Shown: in pieces, positions 1-6,372 of the stretch
How positions within the stretch are numbered: the stretch's first letter is position 1
How the letters are laid out: each line of letters starts with the position of its first letter
NCBI RefSeq assembly: GCF_023347255.1
Contig: NZ_CP094466.1
Coordinates: 62,001-126,000 of the forward strand
From: Faecalibacterium sp. I4-3-84
Lineage (GTDB): Bacteria > Bacillota > Clostridia > Oscillospirales > Ruminococcaceae
Direction: 5' to 3'
Length of the DNA: 64,000 nucleotides
The notes under the pieces: model-generated
What the model saw: the letters and a program-made list of their open reading frames with translations, nothing else
Told to the model about the DNA's origin: nothing
Databases searched by the model: none
Program-made: the position numbers and the translations under genes

Positions 1-181
1 TATTCTGTGGGAGGACTACAGCATCTGTGTGCGTGCCGGCGCGCACTGTGCACCGCTGATGCATAAAGCGCTGGGCACGGTGGAGCAGGGCGTGGTACGG
101 TTCAGCTTTTCGCATTTCAATACGGAAGCCGAAGTGCTGCAGGCCGCAGCCGCTGTTCAGGAGCTTGCACAGGAGATCTGA
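1..181 (+). CDS. Class V aminotransferase / cysteine desulfurase-like protein, C-terminal fragment
   Basis: The gene enters from the left edge; the first full codon is at base 2 and it stops with TGA at 179-181, leaving 59 residues. The segment RAGAHCAPLMHKALGT resembles the C-terminal active-site region of the PLP-dependent family related to NifS/selenocysteine lyase that sits in selenium-dependent molybdenum hydroxylase (SDMH) clusters, where the cysteine lies in an H-C-A-P context. The next three genes (DUF3343, XdhC, YqeB) are the usual companions of this subfamily. The expected role is sulfur or selenium mobilisation for cofactor maturation. The lysine that binds PLP lies outside the window, so subfamily assignment relies on this short tail and on context. 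Confidence 0.8.
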   Translation, partial: ILWEDYSICVRAGAHCAPLMHKALGTVEQGVVRFSFSHFNTEAEVLQAAAAVQELAQEI

Positions 182-182
182 T

Positions 183-413
183 ATGCGCATCAAAAAAACT
201 TATATTGTTCTTTCATTCCGCACAACGCTGGATGCCATGGAATGGGAAAAGCAGTGCCTTGCGGAGAAGGTTCCGGGCAGGCTCATCCCACTGCCGCGCG
301 AGATTTCCGCAGGCTGCGGCCTTGCCTGGCGGATGCTGCCGGAAGAATTTGAGCAGTGGCAGAACCGGCTGGACCCGGCACGTTACGATCAGGCCGCAGC
401 AGTAGAACAGTAA
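183..413 (+). CDS. DUF3343 family small protein
   Basis: This 76-residue protein starts at ATG 183, one base after the preceding stop, so it is very likely translated together with the aminotransferase. An in-frame upstream ATG at 165 lies inside the preceding gene and is less likely. The sequence (YIVLSFRTTLDAMEWEKQC, then PLPREISAGCGLAWRM) matches the DUF3343 pattern: a short beta-alpha unit followed by a conserved Pro-Arg-x-Ile-Ser-x-Gly-Cys-Gly segment. DUF3343 proteins are recurrent partners of SDMH genes; a sulfur/selenium carrier role through the Gly-Cys-Gly cysteine is plausible but is inference. It is followed 25 bases later by xdhC. Confidence 0.85.
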   Translation: MRIKKTYIVLSFRTTLDAMEWEKQCLAEKVPGRLIPLPREISAGCGLAWRMLPEEFEQWQNRLDPARYDQAAAVEQ

Positions 414-438
414 TAAAGACAAAACAGGAGAATGACGC

Positions 439-1494
439 ATGGGTAAAATGCCGCTTTATACAATGCTGCAAAAAGCCCGTTCTATGGGCGGCTGGACGAT
501 GGTGGCCCAGTTAGAGGGCGATGCCGCGGGGAGCCAGCTGCTTTTGCTGGAGGGCAGGCCTGTGTGGCAGAGGGGAGACAGCACCGTACTGCTGCAGCAC
601 CTGACAGAACTGCAGGGCTGCACAGCAGCTGGTATCCACTCTGTTGCAGGCACAGACATCTTTGCGGAGCGCTTTGGCGCGGTGCCGCAGCTGGTAGTCT
701 GCGGCGGTGGACATGTGGCTGCAGCCGTTGTGCAGCTTGCAAAGCTGCTGGGCCTGACGGTCCTTGCAATGGATGACCGCGAGGAATATGCACAGCAGCT
801 GCGGCTGGCCGGAGCCGATAGAGTGCTCTGCCTGCCGTTTGAAAAAGCGCTTGCGCAGGTACCTGACGGCGCAGAGACTTATTTTGTGGTCGTCACCCGG
901 GCACATGCATTTGATGTGGACTGCCTGAAGGTGATATTAAAAAAGCCTGCAGCCTATGTTGGCATGATGGGCAGCCGCGGGCGTGCCGCACTGGTGCGCC
1001 GTCAACTTCTGGAAGCCGGTATCGATGCCGAAAGAGTGGAGGCGTTGTACGCCCCCATCGGACTTTCCATCGACTCACAGACGGCAGAGGAGATCGCACT
1101 TTCCATTCTGGCACAGATCGTATCGATCAAGAATGCGCGTCCGCAGACGGAGGGCTTTTCATCTGCCCTTCTGGAAGCCATGGCTCAGACAGATGCCGCC
1201 GGGCAGCAGGCGGCGCTTGCCGTGATTGCGGCGCGGCACGGCTCTACGCCGCGGGAAATCGGCGCAAAAATGCTGGTTCGCACAGACGGCTCTATTGTGG
1301 GCAGTGTGGGCGGCGGTATTATGGAGCACCGCACCATTCTGGCTGCACAGGAAATGCTGACGGGAGCTGCTCCGGCGTATCAACGGCTGCATTTTTCGGC
1401 AGACGGCAAAAATGATGATGCAGCAATTGCTGCCTGCGGTGGGTCTATGGAGATCGTATTGACTCGACTCCAGCCCGGAGAGGAGATCAAATGA
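439..1494 (+). CDS. xdhC: XdhC/CoxI family protein with permuted domains (SDMH system)
   Basis: XdhC proteins bind molybdenum cofactor and help load sulfurated or selenated cofactor into molybdenum hydroxylases. This 351-residue protein has an unusual order. A Rossmann-like XdhC_C domain comes first (VVCGGGHVA near 87-94, YVGMMGSRGR near 173-182). The segment normally at the N terminus (HGSTPREIGAKML near 267-279, then SVGGGIMEHR and a late CGGSMEI near 333-339) is at the C terminus. ATG 439 is preceded by AGGAG. The gene overlaps yqeB by four bases (ATGA), implying coupling. The conserved cysteine in CGGSMEI is the likely cofactor-contact residue by family knowledge. Identity is firm; the substrate hydroxylase is not in the window. 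Confidence 0.9.
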   Translation: MGKMPLYTMLQKARSMGGWTMVAQLEGDAAGSQLLLLEGRPVWQRGDSTVLLQHLTELQGCTAAGIHSVAGTDIFAERFGAVPQLVVCGGGHVAAAVVQLAKLLGLTVLAMDDREEYAQQLRLAGADRVLCLPFEKALAQVPDGAETYFVVVTRAHAFDVDCLKVILKKPAAYVGMMGSRGRAALVRRQLLEAGIDAERVEALYAPIGLSIDSQTAEEIALSILAQIVSIKNARPQTEGFSSALLEAMAQTDAAGQQAALAVIAARHGSTPREIGAKMLVRTDGSIVGSVGGGIMEHRTILAAQEMLTGAAPAYQRLHFSADGKNDDAAIAACGGSMEIVLTRLQPGEEIK

Positions 1495-2306
1495 AGAAAG
1501 ATGCACTGATCCTTGTGCGCGGCGGCGGCGACCTTGCTACCGGCACCATTCACCGGCTGTGGAGCGCAGGCCTGCGTGTGCTGGTGCTGGAAGCGGAGCA
1601 TCCGGCGGCGATCCGGCGGCAGGTTTCTCTGTGCGAAGCCGTTTATGAAGGTGAGACCGCCGTTGAAGGTCTGCGTGCGGTACGAATCGAAACTCTGGCA
1701 CAGGCAGAAGAAATCTGGAAACAGAATGCCGTTCCTGTTCTGGTAGACCCGCAAGGCAAAAGCATTGCGCCGGCAAAGCCGGATGTCCTTGTGGATGCGA
1801 TCCTTGCCAAAAAGAATCTTGGCACAACGCGGGATATGGCACCCCTGACCATTGCACTCGGCCCCGGTTTCACGGCCGGGCAGGATGTAGATGTGGTGGT
1901 GGAGACCAAACGCGGCCACCGGCTGGGACGCATCATTCGGGAAGGCAGTGCCATCCCCGATACCGGCATTCCCGGAATCATTGGCGGCTACGGCAAAGAG
2001 CGCGTGATCCATGCCGGCACGGCCGGTATATTTATGGATCTCCGCAAAATTGGAGATATCGTGGAAGCGGGTGAGACCATTGCGCAGATCCGCACGGCAG
2101 ATGGTGCCATGATCTCTGTGACCACGCAGATCACGGGCATTCTGCGCGGGCTTCTGCGTAGCAGCTATCCGGTAACGCCCGGTTTTAAGGTGGCCGATAT
2201 AGACCCCCGCAAAGAGGAACTTTCCAACTGTTTTCTCATTTCGGATAAGGCCCGCTGCATCGCGGGCAGTGTGCTGGAACTTGTCTGCGCTCAACTGTGG
2301 AAATAA
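1491..2306 (+). CDS. yqeB: Selenium-dependent molybdenum hydroxylase system protein YqeB
   Basis: This 271-residue protein begins with LVRGGGDLATGTIHRL, the glycine-rich nucleotide-binding start of the YqeB (EF2563-type) family, and carries LGPGFTAGQDVDVVVET and RGHRLGRIIREGSA in the middle, both typical of it. The biochemical function is unknown; comparative genomics ties the family to selenium-dependent molybdenum hydroxylases lacking selenocysteine. The ATG overlaps the end of xdhC by four bases. It is the last gene of the cluster: a strong hairpin follows 15 bases after the stop. The molybdenum hydroxylase and selD should be found upstream of the window or elsewhere in the genome if the assignment is right. 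Confidence 0.88.
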   Translation: MKKDALILVRGGGDLATGTIHRLWSAGLRVLVLEAEHPAAIRRQVSLCEAVYEGETAVEGLRAVRIETLAQAEEIWKQNAVPVLVDPQGKSIAPAKPDVLVDAILAKKNLGTTRDMAPLTIALGPGFTAGQDVDVVVETKRGHRLGRIIREGSAIPDTGIPGIIGGYGKERVIHAGTAGIFMDLRKIGDIVEAGETIAQIRTADGAMISVTTQITGILRGLLRSSYPVTPGFKVADIDPRKEELSNCFLISDKARCIAGSVLELVCAQLWK

Positions 2307-2321
2307 ACCTGTAAAAAGCAA

Positions 2322-2376
2322 AAACCTCCGCTTCCCGGCGGCAGTACCGACAGGGAAGCGGAGGTTTCTATTTTTC
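2322..2376. terminator. Bidirectional terminator after yqeB
   Basis: A perfect 15-bp inverted repeat (AAACCTCCGCTTCCC at 2322-2336 and its complement at 2353-2367) is followed by a T-rich run on + and preceded by A residues that give a T-run on -. It can end both the yqeB transcript and the convergent small gene at 2380-2574. Confidence 0.9.
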
Positions 2377-2379
2377 ATT

Positions 2380-2574
2380 TCAGTTGCGGTAGCAGCGGTC
2401 CTGACCTACCAGCCAGTCCTCACACAGGCGCTGGGCTTCCTCCAAACTGCGGCTCTCGCAGTCGAAGAATGCACCGTGCATCGAGCGATAGGAGTAGTGA
2501 ACTCTCGGAATACCGTTGCCATCCTTGAAGCGTTCGCAGCGTTCTTCACCGGGCATCAGAAAAAGTTGTTCCAT
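2380..2574 (-). CDS. Hypothetical small protein, 64 aa
   Basis: The start is ATG at 2574, supported by AAGGAGAAGG just upstream on the minus strand; a longer in-frame start at 2631 has no comparable ribosome-binding site. The product is acidic and soluble (MEQLFLMPGEERCERFKDG at the N terminus), without membrane segment or signal peptide, and has cysteines at 12, 38, 50 and 60. I recognise no family. It is monocistronic, shares the terminator with yqeB, and has its own candidate extended -10 promoter. Its codon use resembles its neighbours, which together with the good ribosome-binding site argues for a real gene. Confidence 0.65.
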   Translation of the reverse strand: MEQLFLMPGEERCERFKDGNGIPRVHYSYRSMHGAFFDCESRSLEEAQRLCEDWLVGQDRCYRN

Positions 2575-2641
2575 GGTTCCTTCTCCTTTGATTTCAGCAT
2601 TCCGGAGCGGCTGGCCGGATGCAAGCCGCACAACGTTTGCT

Positions 2642-2670
2642 ATTGTAGCACGCAGGGGAGAAGTTTGCTA
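2642..2670 (-). promoter_or_regulatory. Candidate promoter of the 64-aa gene
   Basis: On the minus strand an extended -10 (TGCTACAAT, hexamer at 2642-2647) lies 17 bp from a weak -35 (TAGCAA, 2665-2670). The hexamer is good, the -35 poor. A 10-base direct repeat (TTTGCTATTG at 2635-2644 and 2664-2673) overlaps both elements. Confidence 0.4.
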
Positions 2671-2674
2671 TTGC

Positions 2675-2926
2675 CTTTTTGTCCAAAGATATGTTTTGTT
2701 TTTCTCTGTGGTTGTGGCACAAAAGGACTTGACAAGATCATTCGTACAGGATGCGTTCCTGTTCCTGCATTTTCCTTTTTGCTGCCGCTTTGCATGGGCA
2801 GCTGCCTTGCCGTATGGAAAAACCGATGGAACGGATGAAAATATTTTGTGCACTTTTCACAGTTTTCTTCTCGAGATTTTGGTGGTACAATAGAAGCATT
2901 AAAATATATCCTTTCAGGAGGAGCAC
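2675..2926. other. Intergenic region upstream of phoH
   Basis: About 350 bases separate the small minus-strand gene from phoH. I see the promoter of the small gene, an extended -10 for phoH, and a TTGACA at 2729-2734 without a convincing -10 at the right distance. No credible coding sequence or strong hairpin was found. Confidence 0.5.
2883..2891 (+). promoter_or_regulatory. Extended -10 promoter of phoH operon
   Basis: TGGTACAAT (hexamer TACAAT at 2886-2891) is a good extended -10; the region 17 bp upstream is only T-rich, without a clear -35. Transcription would start about 30 bases before the phoH ATG, with AGGAGG between. Confidence 0.45.
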
Positions 2927-3886
2927 ATGGCAGAAAAGAATATTGAACTGGATAGTGTAGAGGTCGCCGCAGCTGTTTTTGGCAACTGCGACCGGAACAT
3001 CCGTCTGCTGGAGAACGAGTTTTCTGTTACGGCGGTCTGCCGGGGCACGCAGCTGCGGCTTTCAGGCGAACCGGCCAATGTTGCCGCGGCCAGCCGCGCT
3101 GTGGAGGGAATGCTGCTTCTGATCGAGAATCATACACCGCTGGAAGACCAGACCGTGCGCTACTGCATCAGTCTGGCGCACGATGGAGCAGAAAAGCGGG
3201 TCAAGGAACTGACCGAAGATTTTGTTACCGTAACGGTCAAGGGACGGCCGATCCGGCCCAAAACACTGGGCCAGAAGGAATATCTCAATGCCATCCGCAC
3301 CAATGCCATTACCTTTGGCGTTGGCCCGGCGGGTACCGGCAAGACCTATCTGGCCGTTGCCATGGCGGTAAAGGCTTTTAAAGCCAAGGATGTTTCCCGT
3401 ATCGTGCTCACCCGCCCGGCAGTGGAAGCGGGTGAAAAGCTGGGCTTTCTGCCTGGTGATCTGCAGCAGAAGGTAGACCCTTATCTGCGCCCGCTGTATG
3501 ACGGCCTGTTTGATATGCTGGGTGCCGAAACTTACGAGCGCCTTGTGGAAAAGCAGATCATTGAGGTTGCACCGCTTGCCTATATGCGCGGACGCACGCT
3601 GGATGATTCCTTTATCATTCTGGACGAGGCACAGAACACCACACCGGAGCAGATGAAAATGTTCCTCACACGTATGGGTGTCGGCTCCAAGGTGGTGGTT
3701 ACCGGTGATGTGACCCAGATCGATCTGCCGGAACGCACCCGCAGCGGTCTTGTGGATGCACTGCACGTGCTTAAAAATGTAAATGGGATTGCACAGTGCT
3801 ATTTTACTGAGAAGGATGTTGTGCGCCACCGTCTAGTGCAGGAAATTATCAAGGCTTACGAAAAGGCTGCACACCCTGAAAAATAA
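2927..3886 (+). CDS. phoH: PhoH family ATPase
   Basis: This 319-residue PhoH-like (YbeZ-type) protein is a predicted cytosolic P-loop ATPase linked to RNA metabolism. A small N-terminal RNA-binding-like region (about 1-90) precedes the ATPase, with Walker A GPAGTGKTYLAV near 129-140 and Walker B FIILDEAQNT near 227-236. ATG 2927 follows AGGAGG at ideal spacing. It lies 53 bases before ybeY; the phoH-ybeY pairing is widely conserved and PhoH proteins are thought to act with YbeY in rRNA processing. Length and motifs are complete. Family assignment is certain; the exact cellular role is not settled even in model organisms. Confidence 0.95.
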   Translation: MAEKNIELDSVEVAAAVFGNCDRNIRLLENEFSVTAVCRGTQLRLSGEPANVAAASRAVEGMLLLIENHTPLEDQTVRYCISLAHDGAEKRVKELTEDFVTVTVKGRPIRPKTLGQKEYLNAIRTNAITFGVGPAGTGKTYLAVAMAVKAFKAKDVSRIVLTRPAVEAGEKLGFLPGDLQQKVDPYLRPLYDGLFDMLGAETYERLVEKQIIEVAPLAYMRGRTLDDSFIILDEAQNTTPEQMKMFLTRMGVGSKVVVTGDVTQIDLPERTRSGLVDALHVLKNVNGIAQCYFTEKDVVRHRLVQEIIKAYEKAAHPEK

Positions 3887-3939
3887 AATCACCAGAATTC
3901 ATATAAAGCCATCAGAAACAGAAAGGAGTGGACTGATTT

Positions 3940-4431
3940 ATGTCCAATAAAGTTTTGATCACCAATTCACAGAAGGCCGTCAAGGTTCCTTCCGGTCTGC
4001 GCATTCTCATCCGCCGTGCCTGTAATGCCGTGCTGGAGTATGAGCATTTTGAAGCTCCTGCAGAGATCAGCGTGACCTTTGTGGATAACGCTGCCATTGC
4101 TGAGCTGAACAACCAGTACCGCAACAAGCCCATGCCCACCGATGTGCTGAGCTTCCCTCTGGGGGTGGACGGCAAATATGATGTTGACGAGAACAACGGC
4201 TGCAAAATGCTGGGTGACATCGTCATCAGTATGGAGCGTGCACAGGAGCAGGCAAACCTCTACGGCCATCCGCTGCAGCGTGAGGTGGCGTTCCTGACGG
4301 TGCACTCCATGCTGCACCTGCTGGGCTACGACCACGAAAATGGCGGTCTGGAAGCCATGCGGATGCGTGAGAAAGAGGAAGCTGTTCTGTTGCAGCTGGG
4401 CCTGCCGCGCACCGTAAGCTATACCGAGTAA
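3940..4431 (+). CDS. ybeY: rRNA maturation RNase YbeY
   Basis: This 163-residue metal-dependent endoribonuclease acts in 16S rRNA 3' end maturation and ribosome quality control. The zinc-binding signature HSMLHLLGYDHE near 124-135 supplies the three histidines. The DVLSFPL segment near 70-76 is also characteristic. ATG 3940 is preceded by GAAAGGAG. It is followed 46 bases later by era, another ribosome-assembly gene, completing the common phoH-ybeY-era order. No anomaly was seen. Confidence 0.96.
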   Translation: MSNKVLITNSQKAVKVPSGLRILIRRACNAVLEYEHFEAPAEISVTFVDNAAIAELNNQYRNKPMPTDVLSFPLGVDGKYDVDENNGCKMLGDIVISMERAQEQANLYGHPLQREVAFLTVHSMLHLLGYDHENGGLEAMRMREKEEAVLLQLGLPRTVSYTE

Positions 4432-4477
4432 TTGATTCACCGTGCGGTTGCCGCACAATACAGACAGGAGCTAGATT

Positions 4478-5416
4478 TTGAGTAACGCTACACCCATTCA
4501 GGGGCATTATGATACTTCTTCCGTTTTTGTGGCTGTCATTGGCCGTCCCAATGTAGGCAAATCCAGTCTGACCAACCTTCTGGTTGGCGAAAAGGTAGCC
4601 ATCGTCACTTCCAAGCCGCAGACCACCCGTACCCGCATTACCGGCGTGATCACCCGCGGGCCGATGCAGTATGTGCTGCTGGATACACCCGGTGTGCACA
4701 AGGCACGCAACAAACTGGGTAAACGGATGGATAAGACTGCCAGCGATTCTATTGCAGATGTGGATGTTTCCATGATGCTGTTTGAGCCTTACGGCGCACT
4801 GAATGAATCGGAAATGGTGCTGGTGGATATGCTGCGCAGCAGCGGCGGCCCGGCAATTGCAGTCATCAACAAGACCGACCTTGTCAAGGAGCCTGCTGAT
4901 CTGGAAGCCCGCAAAGAAGAGCTGAAGGCATTGGGTGTATTCGACGATATCTACACCATCAGCGTCCGTGATAACGACGGCTGCGAAGTGCTGTTCGATG
5001 CTTTGAGCCGCTATGCTGTGGAAGGCCCGCATTATTTTGATGATGATGCCTACACGGATATGCCGGAAAAGGAGCTTGTGGCGGAGGTCATCCGTGAAAA
5101 GGCCCTGCTGTTCATGCGCGACGAGATCCCCCATGGCATTGCTGTTGTGGTGGAGCGCTTCAAAGAGCGCCCGGGCACCGACCTGATCGATATTGATGTA
5201 AATATCTACTGCGAGCGCGAAAGCCACAAGGGCATGGTCATTGGAAAAGGCGGTGCAATGCTGAAAAAAATTGCCAGTGCTGCCCGTGCAGACTGCGAAG
5301 AGTTTTTGGGTTGCCGCGTCAATCTGCAGTGCTGGGTAAAGGTAAAATCCGATTGGCGCGATAACGAGTTCCTGCTGAACAACTTTGGCTTCAAGCAGAA
5401 CACCAATAACCGTTGA
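4478..5416 (+). CDS. era: GTPase Era
   Basis: Era binds the 3' end of 16S rRNA and checks 30S assembly. The 312-residue protein has an N-terminal GTPase domain (G1 GRPNVGKSSL near 20-29, G2 region with repeated threonines near 46-52, G3 DTPGV near 67-71, G4 NKTD near 127-130) and a C-terminal KH domain with MVIGKGGAMLKKI near 250-262. The start is TTG at 4478, chosen because AGGAG lies seven bases upstream and the N terminus then fits the family. It probably belongs to the phoH transcript. Confidence 0.97.
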   Translation: MSNATPIQGHYDTSSVFVAVIGRPNVGKSSLTNLLVGEKVAIVTSKPQTTRTRITGVITRGPMQYVLLDTPGVHKARNKLGKRMDKTASDSIADVDVSMMLFEPYGALNESEMVLVDMLRSSGGPAIAVINKTDLVKEPADLEARKEELKALGVFDDIYTISVRDNDGCEVLFDALSRYAVEGPHYFDDDAYTDMPEKELVAEVIREKALLFMRDEIPHGIAVVVERFKERPGTDLIDIDVNIYCERESHKGMVIGKGGAMLKKIASAARADCEEFLGCRVNLQCWVKVKSDWRDNEFLLNNFGFKQNTNNR

Positions 5417-5501
5417 AACTTGCCAAAGCAGGACAGAATTCCCTTGGATGAACGGTTAAAATAAACTTGACACTATCCGTAACAGGGAAGAGGTGCTGCA
5501 A

Positions 5502-5660
5502 ATGGATGCACAAGCAAGCTGGCAGGCGTTTGCCTGCACGGGAAACATTCTTCGTTATCTCGATTATAAACAACAGCGGCCGGAAGAAACCCCGGCAGAG
5601 GACCAAGAAAATGGAAGCCTTTGTAACCACGGGTCTGGTGCTGAAGGAGACCCGCTATAA
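5502..5660 (+). CDS. yqzL: YqzL family small protein
   Basis: A 52-codon gene lies between era and recO, exactly where Bacillus and Clostridia carry yqzL. The N-terminal pattern W-x2-F-x2-T-G-x-I-x2-Y-L-x-Y-K (seen as SWQAFACTGNILRYLDYK) matches the YqzL family. ATG 5502 is preceded by AGAGG. The tail beyond about residue 36 overlaps the recO start in another frame by 50 bases, an unusually long overlap, so this tail may be a recent extension. YqzL has no established function. Synteny and motif make the call reasonably strong. Confidence 0.75.
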   Translation: MDAQASWQAFACTGNILRYLDYKQQRPEETPAEDQENGSLCNHGSGAEGDPL

Positions 5661-6357
5661 GGAATCGGACCGCATTCTGACGATCCTGACACCGGAACTG
5701 GGCGTGATCTCGGCAGCAGCGCAGAGCAGCCTGCGGCTGAAGAGCAAGCTGTTCAGCGCGTGCGGGCTGTTCTGCTATTCCGAGTTCACACTGGTGCCGG
5801 GCCGCAACATGTACACTGTGCGGGAAGCGGAAGTGAAAAATGTCTTTCACGGCATCTCGTCCAGCATTGAGGGCATGAGCCTTGCCATGTATATGGCTGA
5901 AATGGCAATGACCCTTTCGCCTACCGGGCAGGAGGCACAGCGGGAGCTTCGGCTGCTGCTCAACTGTTTCTATATGATCAGCGAGAGCAAAACGGACCTG
6001 CGGGTGATCAAGGCCGTGTTTGAACTGCGCACCATGAGCGAGTGCGGCTTTATGCCGCAGATCGTGTGCTGCCGCGATTGCAGCGCCTATGACGGTGCTG
6101 CGTTCTATCTTGATGTGCAGGAAGGCCACCTGCTCTGTGCAGACTGCGCCGCAAAAGCAGGAAAGACCTGCAACCTTGATCAGGGCGCACTGTATGCGCT
6201 GCGGCACATCTGCCTTGTGGACGACAAAAAAATATTTGCATTCAAAATTTCTGTGGGCAGTCTGGAAAAGCTTTCCGCAGTGGCAGAGCGCTATGCACTG
6301 ACCCACCTGGACAAGCCTTTGAAAAGCTATGACTTTTTAAAGACCCTGCTGCCCTGA
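5611..6357 (+). CDS. recO: DNA repair protein RecO
   Basis: RecO works with RecR to load RecA on SSB-coated DNA. The chosen start (ATG 5611, AGAGGA upstream) gives 248 residues beginning EAFVTTGLVLKETRYKESDRI, the canonical OB-fold N terminus; the frame stays open upstream but that part does not look like RecO. Two Cys-x2-Cys pairs (CCRDCS near 151-156 and CADCA near 172-176) form the expected zinc motif. It follows era/yqzL and precedes mutS2 by 15 bases, so it is probably cotranscribed with both. Confidence 0.93.
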   Translation: MEAFVTTGLVLKETRYKESDRILTILTPELGVISAAAQSSLRLKSKLFSACGLFCYSEFTLVPGRNMYTVREAEVKNVFHGISSSIEGMSLAMYMAEMAMTLSPTGQEAQRELRLLLNCFYMISESKTDLRVIKAVFELRTMSECGFMPQIVCCRDCSAYDGAAFYLDVQEGHLLCADCAAKAGKTCNLDQGALYALRHICLVDDKKIFAFKISVGSLEKLSAVAERYALTHLDKPLKSYDFLKTLLP

Positions 6358-6372
6358 GCATAAAGGGAACCT

